Below, piece by piece: positions 1 to 11,128 of a DNA stretch of 64,000 nt; the stretch's first letter is position 1, and the number at the start of each line of letters is the position of its first letter. The position numbers and the translations under genes were made by a program. The notes beneath the pieces were generated by a model. It was not told where the DNA came from. It was given only the letters and a program-made list of their open reading frames with translations, and did not search any database. This DNA is from Hormiphora californensis (Eukaryota > Ctenophora > Tentaculata > Cydippida > Pleurobrachiidae). The stretch lies in NCBI GenBank assembly GCA_020137815.1, contig CM035357.1, positions 6,622,034 through 6,686,033 of the forward strand, read 5' to 3'.

Positions 1-1265
1 TATTGAACGGGGGGGGAGGGGGGTCCACTAGCCAACTGGTTGGACACCATGCCAGGTGAGCATTGATCAATGATCAGCCGTCAGCGTTCATTGATCACTG
101 TTCAATCGGGGGGAGGGGTCCACTCTGTGGAGGGATGTGGGACAGGTTGGGTGTTCATTGAACACCCAACCTGTCCCATGCATCCCTCCCCGCAATGTCT
201 CTATATAGGAGTTCAACTGTTTATACCTGATCTAACGATATGATTCACTTGCTTCAGTGATACATGGGTCCTGTGGATCATCTCTCGTCATAGAGTTAGC
301 ACAGCTTCAGTTAATTCCTCTATATAGCAACATTTCCCCTTGTCCAGGATATGATAATCTGAAGAGAGGGGTGTTACTAAGGGAGAGGATGGGTGTTAGA
401 ACACTCCCGGGATTGAGTTAGTGAGGGTTCAGGATGTGATGATCTGAAGAGAGGGGTGTAACTAAGGGAGAGGAGGCTGGAGGGGTTCACACGTCCCAAT
501 ACAAGGCCTGCTACAATCTAACACATTTCCACAGGCCTGCTACTATTAAACACACGTCCACAGGCCTGTTACAATGTAACACACGTCCTTCTTCAGGAGT
601 CAGGCTACTACAACTACATACTCACGTCGTCACCCAGCCTGCTTACATTGTAATTGATTGTCTTCCCGTTTCATTAATCTGTTTCATTTATGTACTTCCT
701 CCTCTCATATCAAGCCATTCTATCAATACAGCATCAATACTTCAGATATTTATCCAGCAGCGATGTAGTATTCTTTCCCTTCTTTGGGTTAATAAATACC
801 TGAAAAAGTGACGTGTGGCAGTAGAGACCAATGGGGAACTTTAAACTTATATAATCAAAAATAAGTATCTGTCGGTTAGGGTGACACAAAGTGACAATAA
901 TGAAAAATGGTTGCTAAATTTATGCATCAACTTTTAAACTCGCCAATCTGTTAGGTTGACACTTCATGCTATGTTACTGATTCCACAATTTCTCAAATCG
1001 ACAGTAATTCCTACTTCCTTCGACCCTCTAATTGGAACGTCGTTATCTGTGGAGAAGAAAAAACTTTTTTAAACGTCTGTTATCTTGGGAATGTTATGTG
1101 TTGTTAGGGGTTGGTAGGAAATGATTAGAAGGAAGAAGTCCTTTGTGTGAGATGGGACTCATGATCATCGTAATATCAGGCAACCTCTGCAAGAAGCAGC
1201 TTGTACGCTGACCGTTCAACTCTCAAGTACGGGTCAAAATAGGTATAAACTAAGGCTCAGGTCCT
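1..1265. other. gene-free stretch with short direct repeats
   Basis: No reading frame with recognisable homology is visible. The stretch has G-rich runs near its start, a strong hairpin at 129-189, two copies of a roughly 35-bp segment around 358-390 and 436-470, and three degenerate copies of a unit of about 33 bp containing CAGGCCTG between about 505 and 590. I see no promoter that could be tied to a gene. Confidence 0.5.
129..189. repeat. near-perfect hairpin
   Basis: Two arms of about 29 bases pair around a centre near position 160. The core arm reads GGGACAGGTTGGGTG and its reverse complement follows after a few bases. Only one or two positions mismatch, near the outer ends. It has no adjacent T-run typical of a terminator and no gene next to it, so it is annotated only as a palindromic repeat. 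Confidence 0.7.
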
Positions 1266-1269
1266 TTAA

Positions 1270-1633
1270 AGTGAGAGGTGCACGAAAACGAAAGTTGGAA
1301 TTATTATTATTATTATTATACTATGTCTAAACTAATTGTGTGTAACATTCCTTTGTGTCCAATTAAAAGTTTGATGAAAAGATGACGTCTCGATGTTGTG
1401 TTTGAAATTCAGACACATGAGACCTTCACTTTTTCTTGGATCAAAACAATTAAGTTGGTGAAGGTACCATGCTTCTAACTTGTGTTTGGAGCTTGCACGT
1501 ACGTTCCTAGTTAATTTCAAACACAACATTGAGACGTCATCTTTTCACCAATCTTCTAATTGAACATCAAGAAATGTTATACGCAATTTATTTTATACAT
1601 TATTCCGACTTTTGTTTTCGTGCACCTCTCACT
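1270..1633. mobile_element. fold-back MITE flanked by TTAA
   Basis: A 364-bp element has long terminal inverted repeats beginning AGTGAGAGGTGCACG and ending with the reverse complement. TTAA lies directly outside each end (1266-1269 and 1634-1637). A second inner inverted repeat pairs the GAAAAGATGACGTC segment near 1377 with its complement near 1530. The TTAA target and terminal AGTGAGAG resemble the larger element at 55031-55923, so both probably belong to one non-autonomous family. TTAA targets are typical of piggyBac and Kolobok transposases. No transposase is encoded, and a small reading frame inside is just the hairpin arm. Confidence 0.75.
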
Positions 1634-1637
1634 TTAA

Positions 1638-3399
1638 ATTCAATATGTTTGGGAAGATGTTTGTTACGCAAGGAGAGAGAAGGATAGAGAGAGAGAGAGA
1701 GAAATATTGGTTCAGATTGTGGTACCACCTACCCAAAAAAATATTGGCATCTATAGAGAGATAGGGGCAAAGAGAAAAAAAAGAGTGCCTTCTAAACACT
1801 GGTTGCTCTCACCTTATTACATACTGAGATGCCATTATAGACACTTTTTTCATCGCACATTGCTTTCCCCTGTCTGTCATAGGTCGCCCCTGCTGCAACT
1901 GTAGGTTATTCTCTTCTGATTTATTGAGAAGGACATCATATCCTAGAGTGGAGTGTGTGTGTTATAAATCTAAAGATTAGGTTGAGGTAACGCCACCATT
2001 GCTACATCTTTATATCTCCCGAGATGAGGTGTTCGCAGTGGAGTCTTTAAATGCACCCCGTGACCCGTCGTACAGTTTGAAGCCGTCAACTGGCATTGGG
2101 CAAGCTCAAAAGAAAAATGCAAGCAGATATCAGAATATGCCCTAAAATGACGGGGCATTACGATTTTGAAGTCTAGAAAAACTCTACAATAAATAATTTC
2201 AGTTTGAGTGCAAGGGCAAAACTTGTGTGACAAAAAAGTGGAAAGTGTCTAAGAGTTAAGTAACTGCATTTTGTTTCTCTTTTATCGCACTGTTTAGGTT
2301 ATTGGACTCTTTAAAACAGCTTTAGCGCCAAATCAATTGGAAACAAGATAATAGCAAAATAAGCAAAATAAGCATTTCTAGCAGAAAAAGTAGCTTCAAA
2401 AGACTGCAAAGTGACAAGAAAAAGTTGCAAAGGCCCGGTGTGACTTTATACGAGTTCAAAAGTTTGTCCAGACTTGCTCTACGGGGGGAAACACACTGAG
2501 GTTGGTCGCTCGCGTTCGGCTCTCGGCCGCGTGAAACACACTGGGGTTCGAAGTTTCGCAGGAAAGTTCGGGGTTTCGCGAGGGCCCGTTTTTGGCTGGG
2601 GGGTCGCTTGTGGGATGCTAACTTGTTTGCTGGTGCATCTCTCGAGGTGTCCTTTGTCTATATCGAGTCGATTTCACCGTTTTTGGAATTTTTGGTGAAT
2701 TGGGCCAACTGTGACCGAATTAGCCAAAAGTTTCGAAAGCGGTGGGATTGGCTCGGTATGGATGGGGGACATCTCGATAGATGTGCCAGTGGATGGGTTG
2801 GCCTCTTGCGGGTGATTTCTCGGCCGAAAATGGGTTTTCGCGGGACTTCGAGCTTCAGTGTGTCGCGAGGTTGGGATTTGAGCGAGCGCGCCCAACTTCA
2901 GTGTGTCTCCCCTACGCCCAACGAACATAGACCAAAGCTTCAACTTTTTCAATTTGAGAATACAAAATGGTTGGAGCAAGTTTTGGGATTTCAACGAAAA
3001 TTTAAAAATTTTGACTCTAAAAAACTTTTTTTTTCAAAATTTGGTGAAAACGGGTGAAAACGGTCACGCGCAGCTGCGCGGCGCTAGAAACAGAGCGTGG
3101 GAAACAGCGCGGCTGAGGTATTGCGCGTTCCAAATCGTCCCTAGACGCATGGCTGTCCGAGGCGCTTAAGTGCCGATAGACAGACTGCGTAGCATGGCAA
3201 TGTTTATCTATAGTGCACTGATTCCCTTGCATGTCGATATATGTGTTACACCCTTAGATTTAGTGCCGCTATCGTTTACACGAAGCTGATATTTTGTTTA
3301 AACATTTGAATGATGTGCTGTTTGAAGTTAATGCTGTTGAAATAATATTTCCAGTTGATTTCTATTTCTTTGCATGTGTAGCCCTCTTCTCCGTGTAGG
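1638..3399. other. gene-free region upstream of the GPCR, with an imperfect inverted repeat
   Basis: No coding region is recognised. From about 2440 to 2980 the sequence folds into a long imperfect inverted repeat. The left arm carries AAACACACTGAGGTTGG near 2488 and the right arm carries its near-complement near 2900, suggesting an old fold-back element. Three overlapping frames of 70-150 codons here are by-products of that structure. Just before the GPCR the sequence reads CTCTTCTCCGTGTAGG then ATG, which looks like a 3' splice site, so a 5' untranslated exon probably lies in this stretch. Confidence 0.45.
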
Positions 3400-4428
3400 A
3401 TGGATCAACTCCTCAACACTACTACAACGAACTCCACTGACCTCCCTCTCTCAGTGATCCTTGGTGAGGTAACACTAACAGGATTATCACTTCTAACCAC
3501 TGTGGTAGGACTCCCAGCAGCTCTACTCCAACTAACCTACCTAGTCATGATACCATCAGAGAGGACCCAGCTGATTAACCAACTATTCCTAATGATCTGC
3601 CTTGTTGACGTGGGGTTACTGGTATTCTACATCCCTGTGATAATCAGCTATCTAGCAGGCAGGGATCCAGTTATATTCGGTATTCCCCACTTTTGTACCC
3701 TGTGGAGGATCGGGTGGTTCAGCCTCAGTCGTCTGTCAATCTTCACAATATCTCTTCTCAGCGTGGCTCGGACCCAGTCCCTTATCTGCCCCTTTTCCAG
3801 CGCACCTCGAGCCCGTACAGTGGTTATCCTCACGCTCTCTTACCTCATACTAATGATAGTGCAATCAACTAGTCATCTTTGGGACGATGAAAACAGCTAT
3901 GTTTATGTTAGGAAGATAGTGAAATGTGGACCTAACCACCCACCTAAAGAGGGTGGTGGTCCTCCCAGTCTCTCTCTCACCTACACCATTATCACGACTC
4001 TAGAGGTGGTGGTGCCACTGTTTGCTGTCACTCTCAGTGGGTGTCTGAGCGTCCATCATATTAGAGGGACTAGTAGCAGGGCCACTGTCACAATTCTTCT
4101 TATGACTGGTGTTTATATTGTTCTCAATACCCCGATTGTCATGTTCTATATCGTAGTCACTACTTGGAGTTTCTTCCTCCCGGACAACAAGGGCTTGGAG
4201 AAGTTCGTGCTGTGGTATTTTGATCCGACTATTAATGGAGTGAAGTACGCTCACTTCCAAAACTTTGCCTACACTCTGAGTGTGCCTCTCAATTCGTTGT
4301 GTAATGTCATAATATGGATATCCCGATCTGAGCCAATGAGGAAGTGGCTGAAGACTAAGGCGAGGAAAGTCTCAGGAAGAAAGAAACGATTCCAACGTCT
4401 ACCTAACACTCAAAATACCGACTTATAA
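3400..4428 (+). CDS. rhodopsin-like (class A) G protein-coupled receptor, single exon
   Basis: A 342-residue plasma-membrane receptor is encoded in one uninterrupted frame. The N-terminus has two N-glycosylation sites (N6, N11). Seven hydrophobic segments lie at about 21-49, 57-84, 100-123, 138-156, 199-221, 228-252 and 285-306. C99 before TM3 and C176 in extracellular loop 2 can form the usual disulphide. The DRY motif is degenerate (V122-A-R124 keeps only the arginine) and the TM7 NPxxY motif is N302-V-I-I-W306. The tail is lysine/arginine rich after residue 311. The start is the first in-frame ATG, one base after a likely 3' splice site, so there is probably a 5'UTR intron. The ligand is unknown. 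The altered motifs are typical of lineage-specific orphan receptors in early-branching animals, but this one cannot be assigned to a named subfamily. Confidence 0.85.
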   Translation: MDQLLNTTTTNSTDLPLSVILGEVTLTGLSLLTTVVGLPAALLQLTYLVMIPSERTQLINQLFLMICLVDVGLLVFYIPVIISYLAGRDPVIFGIPHFCTLWRIGWFSLSRLSIFTISLLSVARTQSLICPFSSAPRARTVVILTLSYLILMIVQSTSHLWDDENSYVYVRKIVKCGPNHPPKEGGGPPSLSLTYTIITTLEVVVPLFAVTLSGCLSVHHIRGTSSRATVTILLMTGVYIVLNTPIVMFYIVVTTWSFFLPDNKGLEKFVLWYFDPTINGVKYAHFQNFAYTLSVPLNSLCNVIIWISRSEPMRKWLKTKARKVSGRKKRFQRLPNTQNTDL

Positions 4429-4980
4429 TTCACATATAATTGAGGTGAGGGCTGACACAAAGTTATACACCGGTGCAGCAGTAGTGATATACACCGGTGC
4501 AGTAGCGATATCTAGACATATCTTTATTTATCTTCAAACGTTCTTCGCGGAGACAGTACAAACAGTTTCAGGGCAATTGAACTTTCTCTCACTATTCCTG
4601 AACAAGAAGTGTGGAAAACGGAGACGGTATATATAATTATTGTCTTCAGTGTACTACCATATTTTATCTATTGTATGTCTTGAACCTTTGCTATAATGAA
4701 TTCTTTAGTTGCCAATCAGGGGTGTGATTAATTAATTGAGTGCTTGCTGAGCACACATGCAAAGTATGGGTACCATGGGCCGAGATCGTGTGAGCAATCA
4801 AATTATACCTCGACCATTATCTCTGACCCTCTCCCTCTCTCTCTCTCTCTCTCCCTTTCTCTCTCTCTCTCTCTCTCTCTCCCCTCTCACCTCTAGTCTC
4901 TCTAGATAGTCAGTTACCATAAATCTTGTGTTTTATGTACGGTGTGCTTGCAAGGTTTGTTGTTTAGAGATTAAAAAGAT

Positions 4981-5052
<72 letters not shown>

Positions 5053-5142
5053 AGAGAGATAGAGAGATAGAGAGGATAGAGAGACCAACAGCAACACAAA
5101 ACAATTTGACTGCTGCAGTGCTCTATCCCACACACCTCTCTC

Positions 5143-5182
<40 letters not shown>

Positions 5183-5506
5183 CGTCTCTCTCTCCGTCTC
5201 TATCCTATCGTTTCAATACCATTACAGCTTGTCTCAGTGATCAGCGCCTGAGCTACACGGGACACCATTTCTCTGTACAATCCCTCTCTCGTGTGTCCTA
5301 CTGCATCTCTCCCCAACACCCAACTCCTCTCTCTATACTACTTGTGGAGGCAGCAACGACTCAACCAGGCGCACCAACAGAGGGATCTATAGCAGTGGAT
5401 AATAGCCAATAAACAAGACAGGTAGGTGACAGTTATGAGAGGAGGGATCATCCCTCCCCGTCACATATTGTCCTATTCTTGTATAACTGTCGTGTGGGCG
5501 GTAGGC

Positions 5507-5570
<64 letters not shown>

Positions 5571-5757
5571 TCAGATAGATAGAGAGAGATAGAGAGAGAT
5601 AGAGACTGGGTAGGATGGTTTATGATAGTAGGTTTGTTACATGGTGCTTGCTTATTAATTATTATGTAGGTCTTGGATGAACAATGTAATCAACGATCAA
5701 GAACAAGATTATTGCTATCATATATGCAGGTCCTTTACTCTTTAGGTTGATTTTTTC

Positions 5758-5808
<51 letters not shown>

Positions 5809-7243
5809 CCATCGGCCCTATTTCTTTAACTACTCCTAAATGAGTGCACACTGCACAGCTGGATTTATGAGATTCAGAAGCAAAGTGTGAAAATCACCGA
5901 AGATTATCTTCCGGGCCTGAGGGATCCTCGAGGATCCCCCCTTCTACTCGATCTCTCCCCACCCCGATCACAACCATCTATTTGTTAGCCTCTACTAAAT
6001 TATTCCCACGATAGTTTGTCCTCTCACAACTGATTCTTCCTAATTTGTAATCCATACTCAATGTGAGAGAGAGTGACACGATATCATTATTACACCGATT
6101 TGCCAACGTCAGACACCAAATAATCATCCAATGATTCTACATCTGCTGAAAAATTGTCATTTGTGATAGTTATAACTCGTGAACCGCCAATTTATTGTTG
6201 ATATATAATCAAGCTATTGCTGTTTGAGGATTATTCTATCGAGAGAGGGACGCTCGCGCTCAGCTAGTTGAAATGTTCGGGAACCATCTGAAACGGAAAT
6301 CTCGAGCCACCGAACATAAATTTGATCTCCGAAAGCTATTACGGAGACACAACCAAAAGGAGAAAAGGTGAAATATTCTCCACGATCACCCCCTCACCCC
6401 TCCCCCTCCCTCCCCGGCCCCGACCCAACCAAAAAGAGGTGAATATTCCCCCACGTACTGCTGTATTTGATCATATTGCTGCACTCACAAGGTGTCAAAT
6501 GCCATTTAAATATTTGGTCATATCATTATATTACGACATTACTGGGTAGTATTACTGGGCATGTAACTTTCATATTTTCTTGGTCACGTCACCCTTTGCC
6601 CCTAAAGTATGGTTTTACAGCATTTGCTTGTTTTTTGATAGCTACTGTTGCTGCACAGCTGCCAAGTTTCAATTGTAAATACACAGCCCTGTGTCATATC
6701 AATTAAAAGTGTGAGAGAAAGCAGTGTGACTCAAAAGCCACAAACATGGTTTTTTGTACCACTTCTATATTCCTTAGTTGTAATCCTATTTGTGTGTAAT
6801 GCATTGTCGGTGGGAGGGGTAAAACAATGTGTTGGAGATCGATCTAGAGAGTCTCCTGTAGCTCTTCTAGTACAACATTATATGCATGTGTAGTGTCGTA
6901 TTCACTGTAATTCATGTAGCGGGTATGTGCTAACTCCTTCTCAGCTCTACTAGTTGGGGGTAACTCTCTCAGCTCTACTAGTTGGGGGGGGGGGGGGGTT
7001 AGCGACAGCTGGTGCATCGGTGCATAATATTACTGGGGAGCTGCAGCAGTTTAATATGTTGGTATTCAATGGGATCAGTCTAGCTTAACATGCAGTATAC
7101 AGACCCGTATTGTAGCCCCCGTATTGTGCGAGAATTCTATAGCCTAATTGAGCACTGTTATAATATTCAAGTGACCTAATAATAGTCCTGTTAGAACTGT
7201 GTCGTGTAACTTGTGGGGTGTTTCTAAGTGGAACTTCTTCATA
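4429..7243. other. gene-free, microsatellite-rich interval
   Basis: Apart from (CT)n/(GA)n tracts this interval shows no conserved coding sequence. Reading frames of 60-80 codons at 6322-6893 have no recognisable domain. A poly(G) run sits near 6987. The first part follows the GPCR stop and presumably holds its 3'UTR. Confidence 0.45.
4829..5805. repeat. cluster of (CT)n/(GA)n microsatellites
   Basis: Five tracts of the same dinucleotide occur within one kilobase: CT at 4829-4884, GA at 4985-5050, CT at about 5137-5178, GA at 5509-5568 and CT at 5757-5798. The last runs into a short (CA)n. Leu/Ser or Arg/Glu frames across them are artefacts. Confidence 0.9.
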
Positions 7244-7251
7244 GTACAGAT

Positions 7252-8912
7252 CAGGAAGCGACCGAATATTCGGTTCGGTTCGAAAATTCGGTGTTTTTTC
7301 GGTGGTTCGGTTCGGTTCGGTTCGGTGGAAAATTTTGGCCGAATCACCGAATTTTTTGTTCAAAAAATGGCCAAAAATCGGGCTTTTCGGCCATCATTTG
7401 TCAATTATTTCACGAAAATTTGTATGGATTTCAATGTCAATTTTGCCGTATGAACCCTGTTTTGAATCGACGATGCTATGTGGAAGTGATTTCGCTGATT
7501 AGCGGGCTCGATATAGATTGATTTTATACGTGACTTCCCATGGAATCATGTCCTCATAAGGGAGTCATTTCAGATGCTTTTTTATCAAAAAATTCATGGA
7601 GTGCATCGATCAAGGTGTTGAGAATCATTCTTTGAAAATTTGTAAAAAAGTTTGGAAAATATTTCAAAGTCAATTTTGTGAAAAATTTTCAAAGTCAAAT
7701 TTTTCGAAAATTTTCTAAGTCAATTTTTGCGTACGAATCGTGTTTCGAATCGGCAATGCTAAGCGGGAGTGATGTTGATAATTAGCGGGTTCGAGATGGA
7801 TTGTGCTGATACATGATCCCCAATCAAGTGTAATTAGGAAATTTAGGGGGACATGATTCATTGTCTAATTAGCAGCATCACGTATCAGCAAAATCCATCT
7901 CTAACTCGCAAATTAGAAACAAAACTCCCGCTTAGCAGTGCCGATTCGAAACACGATTCGTATACCATAATTTTGACTTGAAAAATTTTTCAAAACTTTT
8001 TTCACAAAATTTCTTGGAATGATTCTCAATACCTTGATCGATGCTCTCCATGAATTTTTAGAAAAACATTAAATTTTCGAAAATTTTCGAAGTCAATTTT
8101 TGCGTACGAATCGTGATTCGAATCGACAATGCTAAGCGGGAGTGATGTTGCTAATTAGCCAGTTCAAGATGAATTGTGCTGGTACGTGAACCCACATCGA
8201 ATCTAATTAGGAAATTTAGGGGTAACACGATTCATCGTCTAATTAGCGACAGTATTTCCAGATATCATCACTGATTCGAATCACGATTCGTAATCGTACG
8301 CAAAAATTTTCGAAAATTTAATGTTTTTCTAAAAATGCATGGAGAGCATCGATCAAGGTATTGAGAATCATTCCAAGAAATTTTGTGAAAAAAGTTTTGA
8401 AAAATTTTTCAAGTCAAAATTATGGTATACGAATCGTGTTTCGAATCGGCACTGCTAAGCGGGAGTTTTGTTTCTTATTTGCGAGTTAGAGATGGATTTT
8501 GCTGATACGTGATGCCGCTAATTAGACAATGAATCATGTCCCCCTAAATTTCCTAATTACACTTGATTGGGGATCATGTATCAGCACAATCCATCTCGAA
8601 CCCGCTAATTATCAACATCACTCCCGCTTAGCATTGCCGATTCGAAACACGATTCGTACGCAAAAATTGACTTAGAGAATTTTCGAAAAATTTGACTTTG
8701 AAAATTTTTCACAAAATTGACTTTGAAATATTTTCCAAACTTTTTTACAAAATTTCAAAGAATGATTCTCATTGATCGGTGCACTCCATGAATTTTTTGA
8801 TAAAACTTTGCATATGAAAAATTTGCTGTGGTTCGGTTCGGTTCATTTCGGTAAAATTTTTTTCCGATTCGGTTCGGTTCGGTGGTAAAAATCCCGGTTC
8901 GGTCGTTTCCTG
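7252..8912. mobile_element. non-autonomous hAT-like fold-back transposon with 8-bp target duplication
   Basis: The 1661-bp element is flanked by the direct repeat GTACAGAT (7244-7251 and 8913-8920), which fits the hAT target pattern nTnnnnAn. Its ends are inverted repeats, CAGGAAGCGACCGAA on the left and the complement with one mismatch on the right; a CAG start is typical of hAT termini. Sub-terminal regions carry degenerate GGTTC/CGAAC repeats. Inside, about 7600-8150 is almost the exact reverse complement of about 8260-8800, giving a very large hairpin. No transposase is present, so it would need one in trans. Small frames around 7085-7521 are in the repeats. Confidence 0.85.
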
Positions 8913-9115
8913 GTACAGATACATTACTGTTTAGCTAGCTGTAGTTGTTCTGAGATCTAACAAGTTCTTAGTTTGTTTGATTAACTTCCACGGTCTAACC
9001 TCCGGCCAAACATTAATAATTCCTAGTGATATGTTTCTATAAAGAGTGTAGAGAGAGTGTAGAGATCTAGCAATTCCTAATTCCCAATTTCTAACACAGC
9101 TCCTCTTTCAGACTC

Positions 9116-9509
9116 ATGTTTGGAATACACAAGGGTGCAGTGAGGTGGGATGACATCAACGATACACCAATCACAAAACAGAAACACGGTACTAAATTAC
9201 TTCTTTATGTGAAATTAGGAAAATACTAGATCCTTGTGCTTTGTAAATTTCCCGACAAATTTCCAGCTACTACCATATTTCATTTCACCACACCTCTTCC
9301 TTTTGGAAAAGGTACTGCCATGTAGTCCCATCTAATCATGAAGATCACAAAAAGTAACTCCACTTCCTGCAGCGGTAGATATTGACTCGGATCCGGAGCA
9401 GCAAATGGAAATATGTCTCAAGCTAATTGGCACCCAACTCTACGCAATTGGAGGATACTTCCTTATTGCGTTCTTCCTTCTTTTCATCAGAATGACTTTC
9501 TTTCACTGA
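9116..9509 (+). CDS. small tail-anchored membrane protein with a BH3-like segment (two exons, tentative)
   Basis: Exons 9116-9188 and 9373-9509 join in phase 1 across a GT-AG intron (GGTACTAAA donor, CTTCCTGCAG acceptor) to give 69 residues. A second AG six bases downstream would delete two codons in frame. The start ATG lies 4 bases after a good 3' splice site, so coding sequence or UTR may continue upstream. Residues about 33-45 are amphipathic, with core LKLIGTQL. Its spacing matches the BH3 pattern LxxIGDxx, except that T replaces the usual aspartate. A hydrophobic stretch (about 46-63) then runs nearly to the C-terminus, like a tail anchor. BH3-only apoptosis regulators such as HRK share this order, but the motif is short and the match could be chance. 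No other family is recognised. The gene converges with the minus-strand gene that follows. Confidence 0.4.
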
Positions 9510-9689
9510 CTACCACCACCAATCGATATGTGTGTTGTGCCCCTATAATATTGATCATAAAGGTTCAAGATTACGAGAACTATATTTTGATACCAGAAAA
9601 TAATTGAACTCTCTCAGGAGCGACCTATTTTGAATCATGCTAGCTACACTATCAGTGTGAAGATATATTAGTTTAATTGCTAGTTTCTA

Positions 9690-11128
9690 CTACCACTTAC
9701 CTATTGGTATCGCTGGTGGTCTGGTTCCACTGATCGTTAGCGGCTGAGCACACACCTGAAACATGTGATAGTTATAATAGGAAGATACGATCTATACTAG
9801 TTTATGTTAGGAAATACATGCTTCTCCCCGTCTGCCAAATTTCCCAGTTAGCCGATTAAGACATTAAGTCTGCTGTGTGACATTATATCTAAAGATTAGG
9901 TTAATTACCTGTTTGTTAAATAGTGCAGGAGGATTGCTTTTCGCTTTCCTGATTACAACCCTAACTTCCTCCTCCACTCGTGATGCGTCTGATCTTGATT
10001 GTAACCTGTGTGTGTATTTCATATTATATTTCACATTATTAATGCAGTAAATCACGTTGTTTTTACGAACCTAAGTTGTGGAGTTGAAAGCGCCACTAGA
10101 CTTGTTTTCAGTGGGACGGTTGGGGTGGTCTGAATCAGCTGAATCGAGCTCTTTACCCTCCTAGTTCTCCCCTCAGTTCTATTATTAGTGTTATACAACC
10201 TATCAAACACACTAGGTCTACTACCCCTTCGTTGAGGGAGGGCTTCAGTAGATCTGCTGGCTGGTCGAGGTGGCTGCTGTGGCGGTGACCGGGTTCGTGA
10301 TCCCGTAGTATTAACAGAGCGACCAAATGCAACATTATCAGATTGGGTTGAGCGGGGTCTCAAACCAGAGGCTGAACTAGGACGTTTAACAGGAGATGAT
10401 GACCGGGCAGGGGCTTGAGGTCGAACTTTCTGCGCTGATTTAGGCCTCTCTGATCTGTTGTTACAGGTGCCTGAATGGCCTAGATCAGTTGTAGAGGTGA
10501 CTCTCTTTGTGTAACATTGATCATGGCGTCGTGAAGCAGCCCATGATGTCATCCCGTCTGGAACTGATCCAATCGGTTTCACTACAATTTTACCCCTCGT
10601 TTTCTTGTTACTATTCCTCTCATACAGGATGATATTCTCCTGACTAAAATCCCCGAATTCCCCTCCCTCATCGGTAGATTTGGATGATTCTCCTGAGGTT
10701 GAATCTGCCATTTCGATACTACCTAACATCTCTTCATCACCCTTAGTCTCCTCACATGGAAACTTAAACACCGTTACTTCACCATACGACTTTTTAGTGA
10801 CTGAGTTTATCGGCCTAGAACCACTGTCTACCGATTGGTAGCTTTTATCCAGTAAATGATCGGCGTTAAAGACGTTGCACTGCACAGTTTTTGGAGGCTT
10901 CGGTGGAGGTTTATTGATCGATTTTGGCACTGCATTCTTATCCAGGCCACATTTAATGCACCATTTACAGTAAACACTGTTTTCTGTACCACATCGCTTG
11001 CATTTGTAGTGGTTAGACCTGTCGGGCTCTTTCGAGGGTGCAATCAGAGGACAGTTGACGATGTCCAGGCGCATTCTTGCAGCCCTTTCCAATATCTCGT
11101 CTATCCCCGATATGTCTATATCAGTCAT
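9690..11128 (-). CDS. unrecognised zinc-ribbon protein with a long disordered region (three exons)
   Basis: Exons 10071-11128, 9909-10005 and 9690-9755 join in consistent phases (2, 0) with GT-AG borders, giving about 406 residues. The last exon runs in frame to a TAG; alternatively it splices at 9701 to an exon I could not find. The N-terminus has a short helix-like segment (6-20), then a cysteine cluster C43-x2-C46-x7-C54-x2-C57-x2-C60 resembling a zinc ribbon or RanBP2-type finger. Residues about 120-180 are acidic and serine rich, and about 195-350 are Arg/Ser/Pro rich and probably disordered. I do not recognise the family. The finger could bind ubiquitin, RNA or protein, but nothing here decides that. 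Confidence 0.6.
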
